Source of the DNA: Bidens hawaiensis
Lineage: Eukaryota; Streptophyta; Magnoliopsida; Asterales; Asteraceae
Length of the DNA: 64,000 nt
Assembly (NCBI GenBank): GCA_021521415.1
Contig: JAIQDT010010035.1
Location: 1 to 64,000, forward strand
Reading direction: 5' to 3'
This document shows, piece by piece, positions 1 to 11,930 of this stretch. The position numbers and the translations under genes were made by a program. The notes beneath the pieces are model-generated. The model worked only from the letters and a program-made list of their open reading frames with translations, did no database searches and had not been told where the DNA came from. The first letter of the stretch is position 1. Each line of letters begins with the position of its first letter.

Positions 1-560
1 GGATTTTAATTTATTTTATATACTTAGGATTTAATGATGAAAGAATTTCACAAATAAATGAGATATAGTTATAATCCGTTCTAAAAGCTATCTGGATTTA
101 GTGAGTCATATCCCGTTTAGTTTTTTTTTATTACAAATTGTTACTTAATTATAAATAATATCTTTTTTTTTAAATGGATATTAATTTTAGTATATATTCC
201 TATTTTATAAGATTTTCATATCAAATATTAGGTGAGATTAATTTTTAATTTAATGAAATGTTATAACCCGTTTTAGGGCTATCTGGATTTGGTGAGAACC
301 ATACCCGTGAAGTCGGATCAAATGCATGAGAAACCTCCATTTACAAATAAAAAAATCTTATTGCAATGAGATGTTATAACCCCGTTTTAGGGCTATCTGG
401 ATTTGGTGAGAACCATACCCGTGAAGTCGGATCAAATGCATGAGAAACCTCCATTTACAAATAAAAAAATCTGATTGCTTGAGAGAAAGTAGGAAGCAAC
501 TGAAGAGCTTTTAAAAGTTTGATTTATATAAGATAAGATACCATCATAGCATATATGAAA
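1..560 (+). repeat. AT-rich dispersed repeat, tandem unit of ~112 bp
   Basis: A module reading GAGATGTTATAACCC, then GGGCTATCTGGATTTGG, then an ATGCATGAGAAACCTCC block occurs twice in direct tandem (about 253-353 and 366-471). The same module recurs near 2.2-2.8, 52.8-53.1 and 56.1-57.3 kb, so this is the first of several copies of a dispersed non-coding family. No coding potential is seen. The family is not recognised; it could be a non-autonomous DNA transposon or a Helitron-like sequence. Confidence 0.6.
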
Positions 561-1304
561 CGAACATACCCACTTAGGTCGAACTAAGGGCGATCCCACA
601 TTTATTAATATTTTATATATTATGTATACTATCGAATTTTTATTTTCCCTTATTTTTTAGGCATTGAATCCATATAAAGAATTGATAAAAAATTAAATTC
701 AAATATTACAAATAGGAGAACGGTTAACATTTAAAAGTCTTGATTAGCTTCTGGTAATCGTCAACTAATCACAAATCAGAGGCCCACGTTAGAATTTTCA
801 TCAAATCCCCATATTAATCGCTAGGTGGTTAATGACCGTCAAAGGCGTTCCTAGACAAAACTAATCGACAAAAAAAAATCGATGGCAACACAACAATTCC
901 GGTCAATTTCCGGGCAATGTTCAATTTCCGGGCAAACATTGTAAATTCCGACTACTTACCACTAGAATTAATCGCGACGGCGGTTAAGACTTACCACCAA
1001 AAGGAGATGAGATGAAGATGAAGAGGGTGGCAATCTAAACGATTTGCAGCGATGGTTTTTAAGTTAAATTTGAGAAGAACGTCCTGTTATGTTATTTTAC
1101 TTTTACTATATTACATCTTCACCCTATAAGTATTAGATTTTTTCATCTTCACCCTATAAGTATTAGTTTTTTTGTTAAAGCTAATTTTTATTTTCTTATT
1201 TGTTTATGTTATTTTTTTCTTGCCTAAAGCGTAATTAGTTGTACACAAGGTATATCAATAGATTTTGTGTCTATTTAGTTGTACATGTAAGTTATTTATA
1301 TATT

Positions 1305-1341
<37 letters not shown>

Positions 1342-1864
1342 TTTAAGTATCTAATTTTGAATATCGTATATATATCAGTGTGCAATGCCGGCTATGAGGC
1401 AGGGTCGGGTGATCGACAGACCCCAGCCTGACACCTCAATAGGGCAGAATGTTTGTTTATTATTTTTAAGTTATGTAAATTTTATGAAAAAAAAATGTAT
1501 TTTTACTTAACTAATTTAATGTTTAATATTTTTTTTGTCTCTGACCCAATTTTTTTTTTTTTCACGATTCTCGGAAATGGCCCTGTGTGGACATATATGT
1601 GAATGTGTTGTAGAAAATAGTTAAAATAAAAATTAAAAGTTTCCTAATAATGGTAAAAAAACACAAACTTTGAAGTTAGAAAACTATGTGAGGCTATTTA
1701 GAAGACTATGGAGCCTAAATCCTACATCCTAGGAAACTATTTCATATTTTGAAAAGTAATAATCTTAAACACTAGATTATAAATCTAATGACCTAGATTT
1801 ATTCTTACTCTTCCTAGAATACTATATATTTTTTACTTTAACCCACTCTGTGTGTGTGTGTGTA
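561..1864. other. Intergenic AT-rich DNA with microsatellites
   Basis: No gene is recognised. It contains a (TA)n tract at about 1305-1339 and a (TG)n tract at about 1849-1864. A short GC-richer patch near 1380-1450 stands out from the AT-rich surroundings but has no identifiable function. Confidence 0.5.
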
Positions 1865-2860
1865 TACTAGTTTTTATCCCCCGAATTACGGGGGTTGTGT
1901 TTCTTTTTCGTGGTCTAATATTCATATTCTTTTTGCATTTTAATTTTATGTATTATAAAAAAGTTAATAATAGGTTTGATGATGAAATAGTTTCACAAAT
2001 AAATGACATGTTATAACCCGTTTAAAGCTATGGGTTTTGTGTGACCCATGACCCGCTTATTTTCTTTCTATAAAATTGCTTCTTAATATAAATAATATAT
2101 TTTTCTTAAAAAATTGGATATTAATATTTTATTTAGTATATCCCTACTTTATAAGATTTGCATATCAAATACTTGGTGAGATTTATTTTTAAAACAGTGA
2201 GATGTTATAACTTGTTTAAGGTTATCTAGGTATGGTGAGACCCATACCGTGAATTCTGGTCAAATGCACTTGAAGTCTTTATTTACAAATAAAACAATAT
2301 GGTGGCTTGAGTAAATGTAAGAAACAATCATAAAGCCTTTTAAATGTTTCGTTTATTTACGGGGGTTGTTTTATATTATTTGTTTCTAATATTTATTATG
2401 TTTTGAATTTTTATTTTTTTTATTGTATGAAAGTTAATAATATATTTATGGTTTGATGATAAATTGTTTCACAAATAAATGAGGTGTTATAACCCGATTT
2501 AAAAGCTATATGGTTTGATGAGACCCAAGACCCATTTATTTTTTACTATAAAATTGGTTTTTTAATTATAAATAATATATATCTTTTTTTAAATAAATAG
2601 TATATTAATTTTTAGTATATCCTTAATTTATAGGATTTTTATATCAAATATTTGGTGGGATTAGTTTTTAATTTAATGAGATGTTATAACCCGTTTAAGA
2701 AATATATGGGTTTTGATTAGACCCATATCCATGAATTCGGGTCAAATGTATGAGAAGCCTCCATTTAAAAATCAAGGAAATCTGGTGACTCCAAAAAAAG
2801 GGAGAGCGACCACATCGCGACACGTTAGGATTTTTATTGTTTTCGTTTATATATATTATA
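1865..2860 (+). repeat. Two further copies of the AT-rich dispersed repeat family
   Basis: The segment begins with an inverted-repeat-like end (CCCCCGAATTACGGGGG, about 1878-1894) and holds two units of about 450 bp. Each unit runs through TTGATGATGAAA, ATGAGATGTTATAACCCG, the (A/T)GGATTTTCATATCAAAT block and a CAAATGCATGAGAAGCCTCC block. The units are diverged but clearly collinear with the copies near 52.4-53.1 and 56-57.3 kb. Confidence 0.6.
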
Positions 2861-3013
2861 GATATAAGTGGAATAAAAATTACAGTTAAAATTCCAATTC
2901 TATATTTTTTTTTAACGGCGAAATTTTATAAAGCATCGACTAGCCAGAAGCTAGACGAGCAAGAAAGAAAAGAAAAAAAAACTGCATGAAAAGCATGAGA
3001 TATTTAATCCACT

Positions 3014-3895
3014 CTATCCAAGAAACCTTACACCTATTGTTTCTACTCGAGAACCAATAGAAAGAAAAATACATACATCATCGAACAACCACGAGTGTTT
3101 TAGGCGACTATTCAAGAAAACCAAATCATTCCGAAGCTTCCAAATAGCCCACCAAGTCACATATATAATCGAACCTACAACTTCTTTCTTAGTCACACTT
3201 AACGAAGAGTTGTCTACCCAATCCATCAAATCTGAAGGAAATCTTAAAATTGGCCAATTCACATCGAGCCACCTTTCAACCAAAATCCAAATGTTCTTTA
3301 TAGCGTTACAATCCCCAAACACATGAAGGACAGATTCTATTCCGTCATTACACAAGGGGCATAAAGTAGACAGAACCTCAATACCTTTAGCCACTAAATT
3401 AGACCGAGTTGGGATACGATTACCCAAAACTCGCCACCCACAAATATTAATCTTCCTTGGTCGACAAGAGAACCAAATAGATTTTCTCTGACCATTTGGG
3501 AGCGTGTAATTATCTATATGCTCTCGGACCGCCTTGACCACAAAATCATTCATCCCTTGCACCGTCCAAACCCATCGATTATTATCATTAGAGAAAGAGA
3601 GAGAACTAATTAGATTTTGCATATATAAAAATTGTGCCATTTCAACACCCCCACGAATATCTCTACGCCAAGCCCACGAGTGTCCTCCTGACCTTTGAAC
3701 TACCAAGCAATCTTTCTCCAACTCTAAAGCATATAATCTTGGAAACTTTTCTGCTAAACATATAGTATTACACCAAGTGTGTTTCCAAAACATTGTCTTG
3801 TTTCCCCTCCCAACGCGTTTTCGAATCACATGATATGGAACCACACCTGAGTCATTGAGTTTTTTAAAAGCCTTTTGCATGCTAACCCAACACAC
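3014..3895 (-). pseudogene. LINE ORF2 C-terminal region with zf-RVT zinc-binding domain
   Basis: A 293-residue open segment holds the zf-RVT signature: KSIWFSCRPRKINICGWR, then a Cys/His cluster CPLCNDGIESVLHVFGDC, then WWAIWKLRNDLVF. It is the longest surviving open stretch of the element. An additional fragment, 4160-3882, carries the preceding SNFFWGG motif. The domain is typical of plant L1 ORF2 C termini and is of unclear biochemical role. Confidence 0.85.
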
Positions 3896-4443
3896 GGTTC
3901 CCTTTTAAAAAGGATAAAACACTCGCCTCCATACTATACAAAGAATCAATAACTTTTACCCATATGGCATTCGGCTCATTCACAAACCTCCATCTCCACT
4001 TTAGCAATAACGCATTATTAAAACCTTCCAAAGAGCCCACCCCTAACCCACCTTTATCTTTCAAGGCTAAAACCAACTTCCAAGACGCCCAATGCATTTT
4101 CCTTTTATCCTTGCTTCCTCCCCAAAAGAAGTTTGAACGAAGTTGCTCCAACCGGAACATGAAAGAGTGACATATAAAAAATACCTAAAGCACCGAAACC
4201 GAATTAATCAACAAAGAGCGGGCTCCAATAGAAAGAAGGGGAGCTTTCCATGAATTCAGTTGAGACACAAATCTATCTATAATAACTTTCCATGCATTTG
4301 AGTTTGCCATATTTTTTCCAACCGGAAGACCTAAATATATAAATGGAAGTGTTCCCGGATTGCATCCCACCATCGAAGCACAATCCACAACATCCTCATA
4401 ATCCACCGCCACCCCGTAATATTCGATTTATGAAGATTTATTT

Positions 4444-5652
4444 TTAGACCAGAGGCCGGAAGAAACATTTTAGGATACGAACCACAGTTGACCATTCCCC
4501 AAGTAAAAGCGCATCATCCGCATAAAACAAATGAGATAAAAAAACATCCTTTTTGCCAACTCGAACATTCTTGAGCAAACTGATATCTACCGAATCTTCA
4601 ATCATAACATGTAACCCCTCCATTGCCAAAATAAATAGGAATGGAGACAACGGGTCACCTTGCCTCAATCCTCGCTGCATGTTAAACTCATCCGTTGAAC
4701 CACCATTAACCAGAAGTGAAAGTCTTGACGATCGTAAAACTTCCAAAATCCAACCAATCCACTTGTTTCCAAACCCCATAAAACCCATGATTGTCCTTAA
4801 TTACTCCCACGAAAGAGAATCATACGTTTTTTCAAAGTCAACTTTAAAAATCATTAGTTTATTTTTCTAGCTTCTTACACCAATCCACCAATTCATTCAT
4901 AACCGTCTAAAATTTGACGACCCTTTATAAAGGTAGACTGGACACCACTCACCAAAAAATCAATTACTTTACTCAGTCGGCTGGCAAGAACTTTAGCAAT
5001 TATCTTATTAATAATGCCAATAAGGCTAATCGGTCTAAAATCATTTATGGGAGCTGGGCTATGGACTTTTGGAATCAAAGTGATGAAAGAGGAGTTACAA
5101 CCTTTTGGGATCCCAGATTCCAAAAAAAAAGTCCTCGATGGCCTAAAAAATATCATCTTTTAATACCTCCCAAAAGTGTTTAACAAAGCCAATAGTGAAA
5201 CCATCTGGACCCGGGCTTTTATCTGAACCACACGCCCAAACCGCGCATTTAATCTCTTCCAAGCTAATTGGAATTTCCAACAACAATCGTTGATCCTCAG
5301 ACAACAAAGGAAATTTCAAACTTATTGTTATCTAGGGAATACAATTTACCTTTTTGAATTTGGAAGAGAAATAGTCGAAAAACATTCGTTTAACCCGATC
5401 TGGTTCGTCCTCCCAAACCCCTTCAACTTTTATCCCGGTAATCGATTGTTGTCTCCCTTTCTTCTTCAATTTATTGTGGAAGAATTTCGAGTTTTCATCA
5501 ACCAACTTCGGCCACATATTTTTACGTTTTAAAGCCGAATCCGCATTTTCTTTAGTTTCAATTTTTTGAAGATGAAATCTAGCTTGGTTTCGGCTTTCAC
5601 GGACCGAATCCGTCCCGCTCCCTTGATCAAGAATATCTTCACACCTCTCCAA
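4444..5652 (-). pseudogene. LINE reverse transcriptase domain (broken)
   Basis: The fragment at 5652-5332 is the spacer between endonuclease and RT (WPKLVDENSKFFHNKLKK). The one at 5156-4893 carries the RT fingers, with FITLIPKV, DFRPISLIG and GVQSTFIKGRQI. The one at 4788-4444 carries the palm, with LRQGDPLSPFLFILAMEGL and the catalytic FYADDALLL box. These are ordered as in plant L1 ORF2 but lie in different frames with stops between them. A further piece with the thumb region follows at 4412-4185. Confidence 0.88.
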
Positions 5653-5936
5653 CTCTCTTTGTAAATTGGCTTTAATCCCATTCTAAAACTTTTTAGACTG
5701 ATTTATCCAAATCTTAAGAGCATTCTTTAATCTTTTAAATTTTTCCTTTAATTTATACATACCCTTACCATGAATATTAGACTGCCATGAAGCTTTAACA
5801 AACTCATCCACCCCATCCATTTTCGAGCCAAGAATTATAAAATTTAAATGGGACAACACCATAATTACCAACCTTTTGCTTTAACACAATAGGTCTATAA
5901 TCCGATAAACTAGAGCAAATGACTGATGCCTCCAAA

Positions 5937-6568
5937 TTATGAACCAAATCCACCAAATCCTCCGAAAGCAAAAAACCGGTCAAGTTTACTAAATTTCTTC
6001 CCTGCCGAATCAACTCTAGTAAATTTATAACCCCCAAGAGGAAGATCAACCACACCCAGCCAATCAATAAAATTATTAAAATTGGAGGCGTTCTGATGCA
6101 AGAAAGTTGTTCCCAACCTTTTAGTCGACGACCGAACCGAATTAAAATCACCAAAAACACAATAAAAACCTGGATTATGCACCTTAAAGGATTCAATTGT
6201 ACACCACAACTTCTTCTTTTCGCTTTCTTCCTGAGGAGAATAAACGTTAACCATAAAGCACTATACCTTTAGATATTTCCATTCCCCTTTAACGATCACC
6301 ATATTATCGTACATAAAATGGAATGTTTGACAAACAAAGCCGGATTCCAAACTGACATAATTCCACCAGACTTTCCCCTAGCAGACGCCAAAGCAAAGTC
6401 AAACTGAGAATTTCCCCAAACCAAACGGATTCGAGCTAGATCCAAAACTGTAATTCTTGTTTCTTGTAACCCAAGGAAGTTTATACCCTCTTTATTACAT
6501 ATTGATGCCATCCCTCTGCATTTAACCACGCTCCCAAGACCACAAATATTAAAAGACAACACATTCAT
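5937..6568 (-). pseudogene. LINE endonuclease domain (broken)
   Basis: The N-terminal part begins MNVLSFNICGLGS and contains FLGLQETR, the usual start and the Glu-bearing motif of exonuclease-endonuclease-phosphatase domains of plant L1 ORF2. A second frame (about 6254-5937) continues with VNVYSPQ and the FGDFNSVR motif, which carries the active-site Asp and Asn. The change of frame between about 6296 and 6254 shows a frameshift. The later part of the domain is also split (5804-6196 in another frame). It would nick target DNA in an intact element; here it is non-functional. Confidence 0.85.
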
Positions 6569-7037
6569 TTATCCACCATTTTAATTAATCCCGATTAATT
6601 GTTAGTCAGCACTTTACCGTGTGACTAGCAACTAGCAAATTCTACAACACTAATTAAAAGTTAGACGGTGAAGTAAGGAGTGCATACATTGGAGCATCCA
6701 TATCACACACCATCTCTAAGTATTAGGGGGTGTTTGTTTTTTCTTCAAACATCTTCAAGTGAGCTTATGTCTGCAGGCACGCAGACGTCACCCTTGAAGA
6801 CTGTTTGTTTTTTTTTTTAAACAGATCTGAACACATCTTATTTCCTCTTCAAAAATAAGACACAGATCTCTTTCTTATAACATCTTCACAAAACCCTACT
6901 CCCTCTTCTCCTCCGACCAGGTACGCACACAACATCAGTCACCCAACCAACCCACGCCCAACTTTAAATCTGATCTAAACCCGTCACGATTCATTTCATG
7001 TCATTTCAACAAAATAATAATATCATTATCAATCATC

Positions 7038-7201
7038 ATGTCTTTGAGATCATCGATCTGTTTGACACTAGCAGCAACCCTAGCTCTCGTCTTCTTATTC
7101 TCACCGGCCGTTGCCGACCTCGTCGTCGTTTTAACCGAAGATAACTTCGAGAAGGAAGTCGGTCAAGATCGCGGCGTTCTCGTTGAGTTCTACGCGCCTT
7201 G
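7038..7201 (+). pseudogene. Captured first exon of a protein disulfide isomerase (PDIL2-like) gene
   Basis: From ATG 7038 the frame encodes 54 residues plus two bases. It gives a hydrophobic signal peptide ([18 protein letters not shown]), a mature start [18 protein letters not shown], and [10 protein letters not shown]. This is the N terminus of plant PDIL2-type thioredoxin-fold proteins up to the residue just before the CGHC active site. Exon 1 stops at a consensus donor (TG|GTAATT at 7201/7202), splitting the Trp codon. Everything after intron 1 is absent, so no active site is encoded. Read through the donor, it terminates at once (TGG TAA). The open frame and intact signal peptide suggest a fairly recent capture. 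Confidence 0.85.
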
Positions 7202-7650
7202 GTAATTCAACTCAACTCATCTCATATTATTATTATTATTATTATTAACTGTTTCTTATATTGATCTAATTAGTTTATTTTGTTAATGATTAATTAGGTT
7301 TGTGATTCAGTTTCTAGTGTTTATGCAGCTATTTGAAGTGTGTTTGATGATTAAATTAGCTTATAGTGTCTAGTTTTGGATCCTGTTAACTGTATTTTAT
7401 TCGATCTGATTATTAGTTGATTTGATTATCGCCGATGAAAGTTAGATGTCACTGATTATTAATTTTGTTTCTGGTAAATTAGGCTTCTAGTGTTTATTCA
7501 GCTATTTGAGGTGTGTATTTGCTGATGAAATTTGCTTTTAGTGTCTATTTTCGATTCTGTTAACTGTATTGTTAGTTGATATGATTGGTCGAGTTGTTTA
7601 TTGTCGTTTAAATTTAGGTGTCGCCGATTACTGGTTTTTTTTAAAAAGAT
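7202..7650 (+). other. Captured PDI intron 1 segment with internal duplication
   Basis: AT-rich intron-like DNA follows the donor and includes a (TTA)n run at about 7227-7249. A block starting with CTAGTGTTTAT at about 7313 is repeated with divergence from about 7486 (both contain CAGCTATTTGA and TTAACTGTATT), a direct duplication at about 175-bp spacing. No acceptor followed by a CGHC-encoding exon is seen before the MITE end. Confidence 0.6.
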
Positions 7651-7828
7651 CTGAATAAATGACTTCTATCTTGTGAGATAAGTTTGACAGTTATGCAGAC
7701 AGTATCAGCTTATAAAAACAAACAGTCTTATATTTTCAGCTTGCAGATCTTCAGACCACATCTTCAGTTGCAAACATGAAAACAGATGAAATCAGCTTGC
7801 AGACAGTTTATGTCTGCAAAAACAAACA

Positions 7829-8959
7829 GCACCTTAGAGATATCTCTTTTTATTCTTCTTAATCTAAAAGTTATAACGATTTGTTATAACGGTTGGGCTG
7901 GTCCGGCATTCTAAATGGTGGTCCGAACGCAGTTGAAGCATTTTTTTATATATTTTTTGTTTTTTTTTCTTAAGTACAAACCTCTGAAACTTACTCATCT
8001 TTTCTTGTTTTTTATAGAAGGCAACGGAAACACAATTGGTCTGGTAAAAACAACCGGAAGTTAGTTTTTTTTTTTTTTTTGACACACATCAACCCGAAAA
8101 TTTTCTTTTGGCTTACCAACCCAAAAAAAATCAGACTGGAAATTTGTTAACCAAATTAAATTTGTTCTGGATCCAACACTGCTCGTTTGTAGACTGTAGT
8201 TATAGTCAACCAAACTGAATTGTTAACTTAGGTTTATTTTGTGCATTATTAACTTCATGTATACATTTCCCGGACTTCAATCCGTCATCCAGCAACCTTG
8301 CAAGTGAGTCGTGGACTGGTGGTGTTCCCGCAACCCTGTAGACGACACATTGGAGTATCGGACCTCTATCCCGCATCAACTAGCGGCCTTTCCCTCCCTT
8401 TCTACTTCGTTGTCTTCTTTACACAACGTGTCACAATGATAGTATACCGAAGAGTCTTATACGTCTTTGATCATTTTACAAAGGATGTGATAAATATTAG
8501 TGTATTAATTAATTTGTACCATCAAACACCTAATGATATTTATGTTGAGAAGACATAGCAGTTCGAGACAAGGACTGCAAATTAGTGATTTGACAATGGC
8601 TGACAAGTTGGTGGTTACACCACCTTGCTTGCACGCTAGTCAGTGGCCATGGCTTTTACTTACAAAGTACCATTCTTTTAAACTTACACGTCCGTGCTAC
8701 AGTCGGCAAAGCAGAAATCTTTATGACCATATATAGCTGACCCAGAAATTCTGACTCCACTGTTTGCATGGTGTCTTTGTGATGTCTGCTTTTAATTAGG
8801 TTAATGTAAATACTAGATAGAAGAGTGTTTGATACATAACCAATGTTAAGTAATAAAAAAACGAGAATCATATAAGCGGCTTATGTCATTAACTTGGTTT
8901 AACTATGATAGATAACACGATTATGTAAATGTACAATCACCGGCGTTCTTTTCCTGCAT
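7829..8959. other. Intergenic, no gene recognised
   Basis: AT-rich sequence with short open frames that show no recognisable family. Poly-T stretches at about 7941-7972 and 8064-8080. No structural RNA or transposon end was identified. Confidence 0.5.
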
Positions 8960-9172
8960 TCATCATCATCATCGTACTCAATATATCCCACCAATAGCAA
9001 AGCTATGGTAGGGTCTGAGGAGGGTAAGATGTAGACAGCCTTACCTCTACCCCATAGGTTTAAGAGGCTGCTTCCGGTGAGACCCTTGGCTCGATAGTAG
9101 TTTTGCATCAAGCCTTGGACATAAGGCACATAACACTCAACCATCGGGACACCGCCGATTGGTGTATGCACT
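8960..9172 (-). mobile_element. SINE (Au-like type), minus strand
   Basis: Read on the minus strand, the body contains GGGTCTCACCGGAAGCAGCC, GGGGTAGAGGTAAG, CATCTTACCCTCCTCAGACC and GTGGGATATATTGAGTACG, then a short (GAT)n tail. This arrangement resembles plant Au-type SINEs. A shorter, younger copy of the same family lies at 62583-62741. This copy keeps about 90 bp more at the 5' end, so it may be near full length. Confidence 0.75.
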
Positions 9173-10239
9173 CTTGTCTTTCGGCTATCAACGCCACCAC
9201 ATGATGCCTTACTAACCTTCCGTCACTTTTAACGTTATTTTCACGATATTAGTAAAATAACGTCAAAATTAGTGCAAATTCACTTTTGTCCACCCGAGGG
9301 TTCACACATATATACATTATATGCGCGCACCGCAAACAGAACGTTCTTTTCCTGTTTCATTGTAGTTATCAAACAATATTTAAAATTGAATTATGTGGTT
9401 TTCAAGATTTTTAGTTTTTGTAAATGAAAATTGTATTTGTGTTACTTTGAAACATTGAATATGACTTTTGTACCAAAGGTAGCAGACTGCAAGTCTCTGA
9501 ATGCAGGTGTCCTATAGCATATGTTCCATTGCTATCATCTTTATCTTATATTATCTTCCAACGTGTACTCGTTTGTCACATTCACGGCAGAATCAGTAAG
9601 AAATAATAGCTAGCTTGTGTTAAGTTTCTATTCATCTTTCTAAATACAGTTAAAACTGTATACTTGGTAAATTATATGGAGTTAGTAGAAAACAAAAGCA
9701 CATATTCAAGCATAAATGACGTCATGCACTTGGTAATTAAGCGTCACGTTTTCTACATGTATAAAAAAAATGGTTCACAAAATGGTACGATATGCACAAC
9801 CGAGGAATTAGACCGTCCCAAAACACTGGTGTCATGAATTAATTGTACCATTTTTTTAAAACATGATGAGTTTGACCTTTAAGTTATAGTTGGCGGAAGA
9901 AAGTTAGGCTCATTTCGATCAAGAAGTTCGGATGCTATAGATAGATTTTATATTTTTAGCAATGTTTAAGAATATTGAAAAGTTAAATTTATAAACTTGC
10001 CGCACTAAGACATGGTCTAAATTTGGGCTTTTTTGACCCAAACAAAAGCCTATAGTTAATCTAAATGGCCCATAGGAGTACTGATTGAAATTTGAATGCC
10101 AAAAAGCCCAAAATCAAGTTCTAATGTGTTCAACAAATAAATGTTAAAGCAAAGTTATCACTTGGATCTTCAGAAGCTTTATTAATAACATCCATTTTGA
10201 AGTACGACCATCAAAAAGTCAACCAACAACTACGTAAAT
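9173..10239. other. Intergenic, no gene recognised
   Basis: AT-rich DNA without supported coding sequence, RNA gene or transposon boundary. Confidence 0.45.
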
Positions 10240-11930
10240 TAATATTTTAATTGTTTTTGTTTGTTTTTAGTCAAGATTTGTATACTACCAACACTTTTAT
10301 GTGTCGTAGGTTCCGGGAGTTGATCGTGATCAAAAAGGACGAAAAACGAGCTAAAAAGAGCCAAAACGGAGATCCGGAACACGTCAGGAAGGAGCCAGAA
10401 CAGAGAACCGGTCAGACCGGGCCGGTCTGACCGGCCCCCTTGGTGGAGCACGCCGCGCCGCGCTACCGGGGAGGCCAAAGCCCGTCGCGCGGCGCCTAGG
10501 AGGAGCTGGGTGGACTTTAATTCGGTTTTGTTATATTTGGGCCTTGTTTTTTGTATTTAAACATGTTTAACTTAAACCTAAACATAACTTGAAGACCCTA
10601 GCTGAATTTGAGAGTTCTTGGAGCATATTATCAAGCTTTGTGGTGATTTTGAAGGCAAGAGGACAGCCAGTGAAGACTTATACGTTCACGTTTGGAGATT
10701 ACGGGTTTTATCGCCTTTAATCTTTCGTTTATTAGATTTTCACCATGTTTTCAGTTTTAATTGTTTTGTTTGATTTAGACTTTATGATGCTAGGTTAAAT
10801 TCCATAAACTACCTAGGTCGTGATGAACCTTAGTTCGATTTGATTTGTTTGGATTTCGTTTCGTTATGGATTTTATGTTCTAAGTAGACTGTTGAGTTTT
10901 GATTTAATTGATGCGTATGATTGCTTGGTTTTGTTTACTTGGATTTATTGTTTCACATTGCCCTTGTTGATTGTTTCATAGGATAGAGTTTGTTAGATCA
11001 GTTACTGTGTGTTCTTGACTCGTTTGTGATTAATATCGACTAAAATCATAGAAACAATAAAATCAATTAAACAGATAAAAGTGAGCTGCTAGCCTAAAAA
11101 GCTGTAAGGTGATAGGTTATTGATAGATCTTTGCTTGTCGGGATTGCTAGATTTAGTTTTTCGTAAGGAGTCCGTTTAGGTTTGATTGTAAGCTTAGTCT
11201 ATTAAGTTAATTGAGCCTGCTTTGCAATCGTTGAATTCCGCGCTGTAAGGTAGGTTTTCGTCATAAAAGATACTTAGACATAAGCGATTAAATAACCGTA
11301 AGAAAGTTTAATATAAAACTGGTGAGTCTTAAAACTTGTTAAATTCATAGGCGTCTTCTTGAAGTTCAATGGTCCTGTTCGGGTTTTTTGTCAAGTGTCT
11401 ATTTTATGATCCCAGTTTCATAACGTGAGTTTTCTATTTAATTAATAACCGTAACTTTAGAGATTCTAGCCTATGTAGTTATCTTCATCATCTGAATTAA
11501 TCTAAGTGTTTAATTGTTTATTAGTTTAAAATTAATTAGGGTTAAGATTGATTAATTAATTAATTAGTTTTAAGGTTATGATTATGTTTTATTATTATTT
11601 TATTAATTAGGTTTAGGGCTTTAATATTTTATTATTAGTTTTTATTATTAGTTAATTAAAGTAATCATTAGTTAATTATTATTAAGTTTTAATTATTAGT
11701 ATTAAATTCTCCCTCAAAGATTATTAATAAATAGTCGTGTCTTGTAGTTGAGTTTTGTTTGCTAATTTCATAAATTAAAGAGTCTCGTGGTCGATATCCG
11801 GACTTACTTAGTTGTACTAGAGTCGATCGGCTCACTTGCCGGTTAGTAGTTTAAGGGTCTATAGTATTATTTAGTGTCCAGATTAGTATAATTTTAGTTA
11901 ATAATTATTTGACTACTTTTGGCACATCAG
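10240..11930 (+). repeat. Possible LTR/leader remnant of a gypsy-type retrotransposon
   Basis: A GC-rich island (about 10370-10500) with a perfect 13-bp inverted repeat is followed by long AT-rich DNA. Near the end comes a stretch of the kind often seen at the end of plant gypsy LTRs: CTCGTGGTCGATATCCGGAC, TTGTACTAGAGTCGATCGG, then TTTTGGCACATCA at about 11907-11931. No coding domains follow and no second LTR is in the window, so a solo LTR or fragment is the best guess. Boundaries are approximate. Confidence 0.35.

Larger units (their letters stand above)
2905..6590 (-). mobile_element. 5'-truncated, decayed L1-type LINE
   Basis: Reading on the minus strand, the order is an AP-type endonuclease, a reverse transcriptase, then a zf-RVT domain, as in ORF2 of plant L1 LINEs. 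The plus-strand T run at 2905-2913 is a short 3' poly(A) remnant. Nothing resembling ORF1 (gag-like, CCHC) lies upstream of the endonuclease, so the copy is 5' truncated at roughly 6.58 kb. Multiple frameshifts and stops split ORF2 into at least seven fragments in different frames, so it is dead. Exact ends and a target duplication could not be fixed by eye. Confidence 0.88.
6726..7825 (+). mobile_element. PIF/Harbinger-type MITE with captured gene segment
   Basis: The element starts GGGGGTGTTTGTTTTT and ends with the near-inverse (reverse complement GGTGCTGTTTGTTTTT; two mismatches over 16). TTA flanks both sides (6723-6725 and 7826-7828), the usual 3-bp target duplication of PIF/Harbinger/Tourist elements. 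A second copy of the GACTGTTTGTTTTT motif sits inside each end, giving long subterminal inverted repeats. The middle (about 6880-7650) is not transposon-like: it holds a 5' leader, first exon and part of the first intron of a protein disulfide isomerase gene. No transposase is present, so it would depend on an autonomous relative. Confidence 0.8.

Noticed and set aside
10239..10478. 79-residue minus-strand frame over the GC island
   Set aside because: Short, dominated by the inverted repeat, no domain; likely part of an LTR-like repeat.
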